DNA from: Crotalaria pallida
Taxonomy: Eukaryota > Streptophyta > Magnoliopsida > Fabales > Fabaceae
Length of the DNA stretch: 64,000 nucleotides
Assembly: GCA_037953625.1 (NCBI GenBank)
Contig: CM075655.1
Coordinates: forward strand, 119,977,001-120,041,000
Direction of reading: 5' to 3'
Part shown: positions 10,478 to 20,960 of the stretch, in pieces
Layout of the letters: the number at the start of each line of letters is the position of its first letter
Position numbering within the stretch: position 1 is the first letter of the stretch
Program-made: the position numbers and the translations under genes
Notes under the pieces: generated by a model
What the model saw: only the letters and a program-made list of their open reading frames with translations
The model's database searches: none
Told to the model about the DNA's origin: nothing

Positions 10478-10489
10478 TATATATAGATA
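10478..10489 (-). promoter_or_regulatory. TATA box of subtilase copy 2
   Basis: tatatatagata lies about 60-72 bp upstream of the ATG, in the same surroundings as the TATA region of copy 1 (shared 'gccatgca' before it and 'gcggaaaacaaaa' after it). Confidence 0.55.
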
Positions 10490-11402
10490 GCGGAAAACAA
10501 AATTCTTGTGACGGTTAATGGTTTCATGAAGCCGTGCAAGTTGGTGGTCAAGGACGGCTTTGCCATTAGGGACTACTGGACAAGAACTTTAAGAGTAGCA
10601 AACTCGAGATTAAGGTAATGTTTACTCTTCCAATTTCACATATAAGAGAAAAACAACTAATTTTACATTATTGAATATTATCATTGCTAAAATGTTTTAA
10701 TTAAAACTAGTTGTATCAGTTGATTTTTGTGTTATTTTCAAGGTTATATTCATTTCTTTTCGGTAGATAAACATAGGTTATAAGAAATAAAAATATTAAT
10801 TGCATTTAAGTAATATTTTTAATGAAAATGCTAATAAGTATTTTTATGGCACTTGTTAAAATGTTAAATTGAGTAAAAATTTATTAAAAATTGTAGTAGT
10901 TTTTTATTTTTTTCAAAAAAAAGAAAGTGAGACTTGTAATATTTTTTCCATTATTAAAAAACCTTAACAAATGCTTTTAGGATATTTGTTAATTTTTTTT
11001 TCAACAAGGGTATCTTCGGGTCAACTGTTGTTAAAGATTAATCTAATCCCTTATTAAGCGTTGAGATCCACGACAAAAATCAAACCCGTAACATCATGCT
11101 TAAAAAAGTTAGTCATCTAATAGGGCCTTGATGCTAACAAGACCTATTTTTAATACTATGTAATAGTCCTAGTTTATTTTTTTTTATAAACTAGATCAAG
11201 GGAATACTTAAATAAATTAAGCCCCTCCCATAGTGATGCCCGCCGTTCTTGTTTCGGACGTGGAAACCAAGAGTACTTTGTGATTGTACCGAAGCTTGAC
11301 ATTTTTAAAAGCACATTCGGCTACCAACCATGCTTATGGAACATCAAAATATGGAACATAATAAAGAAAAGAAATAAAACAATTACTTATGTATTCATAA
11401 TT

Positions 11403-11863
11403 AAAAAAAATTAAGATTTCTCCTCCCCTCCTCCTTCCTCTGCTCTTGTTTGTTTTCATCTGCTGTTTTTCGGTAAGGGGAAGAGATTTGTTCCTTCCAT
11501 TCCTTTTGGAAAAGTGTATGAGTTTGTTTCCCCAGTTTATCTGGGTTTTGTCTTGCCTTTGTGCAAGTTGTTTTGTTTTGTGTGTTTCCAGTAGAGGGAT
11601 GTCTCTGAATGGTTTCTACTTTCCAGATATGAGTCATCCTCTTTGCTCCAATAATTGGAAGGCTACTCGTAGAGACATATCTCCATTTACCGACTGTTGA
11701 TTTGGCTACCGTCCAACGGCTCTCTCGTTTTAGATTGTTGCAGTGTATTTTATTTTCCCTTTAACTCATTAGTATGAAATATCTTGCACTTTTAATTGTC
11801 ATGTTTGTCATTATTTGTACTGTTTATTATCTATGAATAAAATACACATTTCCCTTAAAAAAA
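11403..11863 (+). mobile_element. Poly(A)-tailed retro-insert (LINE 3' end or retrocopy)
   Basis: About 460 bp bounded by a perfect 14-bp target-site duplication, atgtattcataatt, at 11389-11402 and 11864-11877. It ends 'gaataaaatacacatttccc' plus a short A run, so a polyadenylation signal lies just before the tail. It has a pyrimidine-rich start and mixed-sequence body. No reverse-transcriptase motif is visible, so it may be a 5'-truncated LINE 3' UTR or a reverse-transcribed copy of an mRNA 3' end. Confidence 0.75.
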
Positions 11864-12963
11864 ATGTATTCATAATTGAGATTTGCTATACATTGTTGTT
11901 AAGTAACATTTAAGCAATTAAAATATAAAAAAGTCTTAAAAATGATGCAATCAAAAATTTAAAAATTAAATTTGTAGTTTTTTAATCTTAAATTATCATT
12001 ATAAGGTTGCTTAAACATTGTCATGAAGGTTAATAAATAACAAATTTCTTCATAATTTGAATATGTATTTGTTAACAAGTGTCTTAAGTACGTGCTAAAT
12101 TTATTAAAGATAAAAAATATTACAATAAGTCAATATTATTTTCTCTTTCGAATACCCCAAAAACTATATTTTTTTTTAATACTTGTTTACTCAATTTAGT
12201 TGTTTAATAAGTGCCCTAAAGTATTTGTCTTTAATAAAGGTAAAATGATGAATAGTAAGCTTATTTCTTCCTTCAATATATTATCCAGGCTCATGTCACG
12301 ATAACTTTGCCGTGTGACAGGCTTACAGAAGAAATTTGTTTCTTGAATAAATAAGCGTTTATTGAGTATATATGAAGATATTTTCAAAATAATTTTAATA
12401 AGTTGTTTTTTAATTAGTATTTTCATAATTATTTAGTATTTGATTGATTATATACCAAATTGGCATTGTGTTGCGTTCATGGTAGACTTGCTCTGGAATA
12501 GGATGTCTTTTACATTTTTAATTTGTTTTTGAACCAATAATGATAGAAAATTATGTTACTGTACTTATATAATTTGTTATGAATACAAAATTAAAATACC
12601 GATGCAATACATATGCGATTGAAATGCAGTAAGAGGACAATACAGGTATTAATGCTACAAAAAACGGAAGATAGTCTGAAGGGCTTTAATACACTTGAAG
12701 GGCTTTAATAAACTTGCCTTTCAACGATTTTATTATTGGATTGTGACTTGGGGGCAGTTGCGTAAGATACAAGTGATGCAGCTAGACATTTAGTATGCTA
12801 ACTTGTGTTCTAACAAAGTAATTTTCTCTAGGATTCTTTGTACAGGAAAAGAACCATCTATCATGATCATCATCTTTATCTGAGAACAGTTGCTATGCGC
12901 CTGTCAGATTCGAGCTTCAAAAATTCTGATAAATGCTTGTTTCACATTGACCCTCGTTTGTTG

Positions 12964-15900
12964 TCACCGAATTCCCAAGCTCCTGAAACATTTCAGTTAA
13001 AGAGTTGAAGATACAAGCAACCAAATTTGTTATGAATGAAGAGTAGCAGTGCCAATTCTGCATACCTCCTTGCACCAAACAAAGTACCAGCTTCACTTAT
13101 GCAACCGTCACTGCCATTGTGAATTTGGTTTCCAACAAACATGAAAGGCTTCTCCTACATCATTTGTGTGACGTTTAGGATGTAATAATAAATGATGGGA
13201 TGGCATTCAACATTACAGGAAAAAATAACTGACATGAACTGTGATCATTACCTTCTGGTCCAGATGAAAAGAACTTCCTATATTTTCTTTTGAATCCTTG
13301 AACCCAGAAACAAACAACTCAGTGTGTTACTCTAACTTGCTAAGAAAAAAAAAAACCAAGATCGTCGCATCCAAAATTATAGAAGGAAAACCTTTCTGAA
13401 CGCCCTGGAATGCCGCGGTGGTTTCAACTGGGATCCATTACTTGACTGGACTTCAGATGATAGGGACAACTAAAATTTCAATTAAGGACAACAAATGAGA
13501 ATTAGTGGAATTGAACATCTTTATTGAGAGTATCAATAAAGTGAAGAATTTATAATTCAACATGTATGGTTCAAAAAAAAGATTAGCATGAATTTACCTT
13601 GCTAAAGAGGTCAATTGGTGGGTTATGTTGAACCCTCTTTTCTGTTTGGAAATTAAATTCCTGAAGCACGATGTGATATAAGGACATTACATTTTTCTAT
13701 CTGAAAATTATTAAAGGATGAAAAACAGGTAAACCGACTCACTGTTGGCACAGTGGTTTCCAGCTTTCTGTTCCGGAAGACACCAATATCTCCTTTACTT
13801 GAAAGTATCTGCACAAGTATTTTAGAGTTGCTAGTACAGCAGATCCAACAGGTAGCAATATAGGTCATCGAACATACTTAAAAGAGATAACTGAAGAAAA
13901 GTGAAGAATTTTCTAGGTAGAAATTCATCTAAACTTCCACCTTCTTGTGACATCTTTCAAGAGGCAAACAACTTTCATACATAATTGCACTCCCTTAAAA
14001 TTTATTACTAATGTGCCCTTACCTTCTTATCAAGAGGCCGAGCTTTAAAATTATATGCAAAAACTAATCTGTCATTCTTGGAAGCACCCATGGCCGATGG
14101 TCTATGCAAAGAGTGTATTTTGAAGTTAGTACCATTGTTCATGAATTATCAAGTTAGGATTAACATTTTTATTATCATGGCATTGGTTACCTTCTCAAAT
14201 CTTTAGTTCTATTTTCCGTAGTAGAAATGGCATGATGTTTATCCAAACCCTGCAACCAGCAAACTTCAGTTTTTCAGAGACTAACTAATTATATCTATCT
14301 TGCAACAGGAACTAAAGCAAGAAAATACGTGACAATTTAGGAATCACAGTTTCAATAATTTCACAACTAATGTAATTCATATAGACTGGGTATAAAAACA
14401 TTGAATGACGATACACAATGATGTAAAGAGACATGAATAGAAATTGAAGATATTAGAGTTAACCTCATCAAAATCATTGCACTGAAGTGAAGATGATGAA
14501 GTAGCAGATGTGTGCTGCATGGCCCTCTCTGATGTCTTGAGGTGAAATTCCTGGGTAGCAGGAGATATAAAATCTGAGCTTCAAGATAAACAATGCAGAA
14601 AAAACTTGTTTGTTTGATAGTTATTCACTTGTTGGTTCAATTCTTTCCCATTTATAATAATTCATGAAATGGTGTTAAAACTGGATGAACTAAGAAAGCA
14701 AGTATCAAGAGCTTACTTGAAATGCTGGCAACCGTGGAGTGCTCCTCTTGGGAAGTGGCAATGAAGGAGCATTAAGAATCTAGATTGTGAGCGTAATTAG
14801 TAAGAGATGGAACATATACAACAAAAATTAACCTTGACAAAAACAATTCTATATAAAACAAGCACTAACTTTTCTGTTTAATGGTCGTGCTATGAATCTG
14901 GAGGTAGCCATTGTCACTGGTTCTGCTTCTGCAGCATTTTTGGGTCTGAAAAACACACATATAATACCTTGACTTCAATTATGCAAGGAAGAAAATTCAT
15001 CTTCAGCAAATTTCCCTCCACACTACAACAACAAACCTTGTCCTTTGGGCTCTATGAGCTGTTTCAAGTTCGGGCTCTCTGGGAATAGTAATCCTAAGCT
15101 TGGAATGTCCAGCATTTTGTTCAGCATTTACAACCTGCAAGTATATAAAATTTTATAGTGCACCATCAAGTGAACCTCTTTCATGTCCCTTAATAAATAA
15201 GACCCTTTACCCAAATGAATTTAAAAATTCAATTTGTACTTTAATAATAAATAAATTTAATACTCCCCTTCCCCTTAAGTCCTTAACCATCATTTAATAA
15301 ATTTCCACTCATAACAGCCGTGCTGTATCAAGGAAACAATGAGGATACAATTGTGTCTTCTGGTCACAAAATCATATAGGTAAAGAATATGATGAATACA
15401 AATTGTGGGCAAACAACATATAGGGGACACAACAACAGCACCATGCAGGTCATATAAATAAGATATTTGGCAATCATCTCCAATCTATTTTAATGAGGGA
15501 AGGTAAGATTCTAGCATTCTGCATTCGGATACATAGTTTCATACCTTCTTAGGTGCCTTATGGACAAAATTTGTTTGCTGCTTGACATCACCAACCTGTC
15601 ATACAGAAGATATGGTAAGCATTTCGAATGTCTTGTCTATAATAAATGGAATGCAAACAGTAATCAAGCCACGTTTAAATTCCTTGGTTATGGTTCAAGT
15701 ACATCCATGCTATAATCCAAGCATGGGGACCAAATTCAACTATAATAACCAACAGTACGTTAAATTGTTACCAGTGAAAAGTATTGACTAAGTTTTCATA
15801 ACTTTGTTAGAGCATTTCTCAAACATTAAAATGCAACACAATTTTGAGGATATTTTAATAAGATGTATTATCTGCACAATCAATTCCAGTATATTTTAGC

Positions 15901-17857
15901 AGTTACAAGCAAACAAATACAACATCTGCTTCTTCAATTATTAGATAATTGGAGGGAGAAAAAAATGATAATAAACAGACCTTGAGCAACAGACCACCCT
16001 CTAATTTCTGCCGCTTGGCAGCTTGATTTTCAATCCCTAAAGTCACTTCCTTGTTCTGAGCTGTTAGCTTCTGAAACCTGAAGCAATGGAAGAGTTGTAG
16101 ATGATATAAGGAAATGTGCTAGTTCTTCTGGCAGCCATGGATTGTAGAGCTAGATAGTTACTGGCTACTGCCACTAAGCATCACAGCATTAAAGACAGAA
16201 ACTAGAGATGAGTGCAGTATTACTCTTGCAGCCCGACTTATGTAACAATTCATGATGTACAGAGTACTGTACAGAGTACAGAGTAACAACCAAAGTTAAA
16301 AGAGCAGTTAAATGATAGCACCATGTTAAAAAGCTTGTGGTAGAATACAGTGACATAATACATTTAAAAGCTTGCCAACTAATCCAGTGATGAGTGTTGC
16401 TTTACTTTGATTTTTGTTAATGGTTCATGCCTTTTGAACTACGAAAAATGACATGTTTGTCCAATAATAATCACCTTGAGCCAACAATTTTAGTGGGCCG
16501 ATTTTGCTTAGCCAACTGACTAGCTGTAGGTTTAAGTAGTGTTGAACCCTTCTTCGCAGCAGATTTAGCCTTTGAATTCAAGCCACCATTGATTGTTTTA
16601 CTGGAGAAGGTCATTCCTAGAAAGAGATAAAAATACATGTCATGGAAAAAGAGAAAAAATATGTTGAGATCGAGGACAAAAGAACACGGTACACACACAC
16701 AGAAAGACAACAAGAGATAATTGCAAACGTTATGCTATACATTTTTTGGGTCTTTGACACGCTATTCCCACAGACATAGCTGTGATTCTAACCCTCAGAC
16801 CAAGGCTGGTGACTTGGCAAAACCCTCCACCAAAGCAGAGACTCCAGGATTTGAAGCCCCGACTATCGGGTGCTACATTGTGTTGTACAATTGGATGATA
16901 GACTAATTTCAACATACATAAGTTTGAGAAATCATAAATGAAAAACAGTATGAGCAGCTCAAATAATTGAAAAGTTAGGGGGTGCTGGTTGTGCAATAAA
17001 TGAATTGATGCTTCAACAAATTTGGGATAAGATTGTGGTGCTTGCTAACATCTATATATATATATTTTTTTTAAGGTATCCACATCAGGATATTGACCGA
17101 TATGAGCACGGTGACTAATCCTCTCATAGAGTTGCAGGTGCCTCTATTAAGCATGATTGCTCGCCAAGCCATTTAAAGGTGTTGTATACACATGGCTAAG
17201 GATCGAACCCCCGACATTGCCCAAGCTTGAATGTGCTCCTTCCGCTGAACCAAACCAGTTTGGTTTGCTTGCTACTAACATCTATCATCAATCATAATAC
17301 ATGGCATGAGAAATTGAGAGAGATTGATTACCTGTACTATTTACTTGCAAGGGTTGCATTTGCAGTGCAACATTTTGAACAACTCCACCTCTTCTTCCAC
17401 CTAGCAATTACAAAAATAAAAGACTCACCACTCACCCATTCAAAAACTGCATAAAATGGTTAAGACTGAAAGAGACCATACCATTTCCACCATCACTGTT
17501 AAAAACAGTGTGAGAAAATCCCATCCCTATTCCCAATGCAACATTAGCATTCTCCTCTCTCTGCACCAGCTTCGCCGCAAAAGCTGAATCAAAAACAATC
17601 ATAGTAATCACTAATTTTCCAACCAAACAGTGCGCATTTACGGTAATACGAAGAAAAGGTTAAAGCGACTCACGTGAAGGAGGGTAGCTCCCTGCGCTTT
17701 CAAACCATAGTTCAGCTTGACGAGCTTCAACGGTAGTTTCTTGAACACAGAAATCGAAGAACCGAGCTGCGTCAAACTCGTAATCAAGGTCTACTTCATG
17801 AGCAACGAACACTTGATGCTCTATTTCCATGTCATCATCCTCCATCTCCATCTCCAT
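12964..17857 (-). CDS. TPXL3: TPX2-like microtubule / Aurora kinase activator (TPXL2/3 type)
   Basis: Eighteen exons (17674-17857, 17482-17583, 17332-17400, 16475-16616, 15981-16077, 15545-15595, 15037-15134, 14870-14945, 14717-14779, 14464-14550, 14191-14249, 14023-14101, 13743-13808, 13598-13660, 13392-13469, 13252-13296, 13066-13154, 12964-12982) join in frame to 488 aa. Exon 1 has the acidic start and the plant TPX2 signature DLDYEFDAARFFDF; WFESAGSYPPSPF follows across the exon 1/2 junction. Exon 5 is RFQKLTAQNKEVTLGIENQA and a basic tail; exon 7 has LRITIPREPELETAHRAQR, both typical of the family. The family binds microtubules and activates Aurora A on spindles and in nuclei. It is shorter than true TPX2, as in TPXL2/TPXL3 proteins. 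Exon 16 encodes SKENIG, a KEN-type degradation motif. The TPXL2/TPXL3 choice rests on memory. The last exon has only 19 nt, so its boundary is the least certain. Confidence 0.88.
16738..16870 (-). repeat. Candidate SINE relic in TPXL intron 3
   Basis: On the minus strand the segment reads through a B-box-like word (gcttcaaatcctgg) and ends in a short A run (16742-16747 as T on plus). Imperfect flanking words tgctatacatt (16732) and tgctacatt (16871) could be a worn target-site duplication. There is little room for an A box, so it may be truncated or not a SINE. Confidence 0.35.
17056..17274 (-). mobile_element. SINE in TPXL intron 3
   Basis: About 219 bp in reverse orientation, beginning on plus with a T run (poly(A) tail). 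On the minus strand it carries the B-box-like word ggggttcgatcctta. The flanking duplication ctaacatctat is at 17045-17055 and 17275-17285. It lies between exons 3 and 4 and does not touch the splice sites. Confidence 0.75.
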
Positions 17858-20800
17858 CGCTTCTTCTTCTCTCGGGTTTCGGAGCTCCGAATCTGACCCG
17901 TGAAAAATAAGGCACTGCTAGTCTGCTACCAATACTGTAGCGGCAAAGCCAGGTTTTGATTTTAAATACAAAATCGCATTGTTATTTAAATTTTTTATTT
18001 ATTTCCGATTAAGTTAAATGAAATATTACCTATTTTGTCCTACTTTCAGTTTCAAGAAAGTGTGTTGACTGTTTTTAGTTTTGGACAAAAATATGAAAAG
18101 AAAAATAAAATAAAGGAAATTAGTAGTACTAGTAATTAATTTAGCATTGGTTTTGTGATTTGGTTTGTCTCGTTGCGCGATGACGCACAAGGGGTACACT
18201 GTGTAACGACTAACGATCTAAAAATTTGAATTTGGAAGCACCGAGTGTGATTGGACCGAATTGCCCTTTGGTTATGGGGACTGGACAACGGAGGGGTAGT
18301 GCTGTGCAATATTTTAAAGGCAATTATGCTTTGGGGTGCGTTTCGGTTTCGTGTGGTCAGTTCTCATAATATTCTGTCCAATGTTGGTTGGTTCACTCTG
18401 CAAAACTGAAATTTCGGCGCCTCCTCTGTTGGCATCCAATTGTAACGCTGTTGCCGTTGCCCCCTCCTCACTAACGCTTATATTCTCGCTCTCGCTTGGG
18501 CTGGAGCTCTTTAGTCTTTAGACACCACCATATGGGTATGTGGGTCCTCTACCCATGGAATCAAATGAAAAAAACCTGGTGACCCAAGGCAACGTTGAAA
18601 AGTGTTACGTTACATATTATTAAAGGTAGTAGAAAAAGAGAAGTATTAGATTCCTTAAATATTTTTTATTTTTCTAGTGTATGCTCAAAGCCATATTTTT
18701 ATGAAACTCATACAAAGCAAATTTGTATCATGAATTGATGTAATTAATGCATGTATATTTTTATACATGGGTCAATTTTCAATTCAAACTTATTAAATAT
18801 GAATTTCTTAAAATATGTCTTAGGATAAACATTAAAAAAATCCATATATATTTTCAGTTTGTTATTCATTGTTCTAAAGTAATATATAAGTAAAAAAAAT
18901 CAAATAAAAAAATAATATATTGAATATTTAAGATTTAATTTCTTTAATTTTTTTTAATTAATTTTAAATTTTTGAATTTTTTTTAGTATATTATTCTTAA
19001 AACAATGAATAACAAATCTCATATTTTTATAAAGTTTAACAAAGATTTTATTTTGAAATATTTAAAAATAATTTTTGAAAAATAAATCTAAAAGAAAATT
19101 CACTTTGCTAATAAAACATGGTTTTGGGTAAGGGTGTCCAGATGGGTCTAGATAACTCTAGTAACCAAAACTAACTCGATTTAGATTTTGTGTTTAGTTT
19201 GGTTTTAGGTTAGTTTGACTTATTTATTTCAGAATTACTAATCACAATTAGTGCTTTTCTTGAAAATGCTTTTTTTGAAAATATAAGTTTTGTTGAAATT
19301 GAGATAACCCGTACTATAATCAAACGAAAATGGTGTAGTTTTATTTCTTCAAATTTCATACCAAAATTAACTTAAGCAAGTCAATAAGGATCAACTACAA
19401 TTACTTCATTCTTTATTTAACTAAAATGATTTTAGTTTTTAAAAGTTATTTTAACCTAAAATTATTTTTAATTATTTTAGTCTCTATTGTTAAAAAATTT
19501 TACTTAAGTGCTGACATGACGTGTCAGCTAACCACACATCCAAGTGTAAGATGAAATCGACCAACATGGATAAAAGATTAATCGAAAACGGATTCGATGA
19601 CCTTTTGAGACAACACAACCACCAACCAAAACAATTGGATTAAACTTTCAATTTGAAATGTACCGTAGAAATCTTTCACTTTTCATATCATTTTGTATGT
19701 AATGTGAGGTTTCACAAATTTTGAAAATACTCCCACTAGTCTTATATGCAAATCTCTTTTATGAAAAAAAAGTGATCATATTTGTAAGACTGTATCTCAA
19801 ATTCCAATAACATTTAATTATTTCTTCCCAAAAATACCTTTTCAACACTTTCTAAAATCTCAATAATAATTATACAGATTGTTGTGAAAAAGTGTATTAA
19901 ATGTTTACATTTTCAATATCACCAACAACCTTAAATTATTTTCTTTATGGGCTTAGTTTTTCCCAAAAGAATCTTACATGTAAAATCGAAGGGAGTAAAA
20001 AAAAAATAATGGAGACTATTAGCAATCATTTTAAGTATTTGTTCACACTAGTCTTTAATTAATTATAATTTTGCAAAATAGATCAAAAATTGTGATAAAT
20101 AGCTCAACAAAAAATTAACATGGCAAAAGTAAGTTTTGGTAGAAACTAGGCATAAAATAAAGCCAAACATAGGAGTATCCATCAATATCATCATTATTAT
20201 CAATCCAAGACAAACTTACATTTAAGTTGGACTCCAGGGCATGGCTTGGTTTCGTACTTTGGCATTTTCCTATATAGGCAACCGATTTCTCATCCAACCC
20301 TCAACCGCAAACGTTCCAATCCATGTCTTTTCTTTTTATTTATTTTTTTTCCTAACGTGTGGTAGTCTATCCTGTCATTCCATTTGCAGCATAAATATAA
20401 TAAAATATAAATATTGGCATCTGATCCTCCCTTCTGGCCACCCTCACCCGCGTATCCATGCAAATAGTTTTCGCATTATCGGAAAATGTTTAGGATCAGT
20501 AAGATTTAATTTTTTTTAATAAGCAAATATTTAACATTGTTCTCCAAATTTAAACCACAGTTATATGGTTTCATGCATGAACATTAGTAAGTAGTATTAC
20601 TATTAGTATAAATACCAAAGTTTTCTACTAATACACTCAAAGCATCAAATATATGTCATCATGTGTGAGCAAAGTTTCTAAGACTATTACTATTACTCAC
20701 TAAATTCAATTGGGAGGCCAATTTTGGCTGCACTCACAAGCCAAACTAACTAACTAACTACGGTTCTTTAATATCCTAACAACAACATGTGCACTTGTGC

Positions 20801-20960
20801 AGGTAATATAGAATGATTTTGTATTTTCTAAAAATAACCCAACAATTCACCAAATCATGTGAGTGGAACAAGAAGAAATAAGAAGAAGAAATTAAACAGC
20901 GCGCGCAAAGCAACACAAGACTGCAATGTTGTTGTAATAAGTAAAGTAAGTAAGGAAAGG
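17858..20960. other. Divergent intergenic region TPXL / ACS-like
   Basis: Lies between two divergently transcribed genes and must contain both promoters. The first about 700 bp next to TPXL is less AT-rich and probably includes its 5' UTR and promoter. The middle is AT-rich with MITE-like inverted sequence (for example about 18650-19090 and about 19735-20000), and no coding region is supported. The open frame at 20241-20519 has no recognisable similarity. Confidence 0.5.

Larger units (their letters stand above)
10418..12963. other. Spacer between subtilase 2 and TPXL
   Basis: Holds the subtilase promoter (TATA at 10478-10489), AT-rich DNA and one poly(A)-tailed insert with target-site duplications (11403-11863). 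The two overlapping open frames at 11401-11700 lie inside that insert. The last about 400 bp is probably the TPXL 3' UTR, but no definite polyadenylation signal was chosen. Confidence 0.5.

Noticed and set aside
11401..11700. Overlapping open frames on both strands
   Set aside because: They lie entirely within the poly(A)-tailed retro-insert and show no known protein.
20859..20960. Upstream ATG (20859) as start of the ACS-like protein
   Set aside because: The frame is open but the extra 34 residues are Lys-rich and unlike the family. The ATG at 20961 begins the conserved MRVIVPLQG motif.
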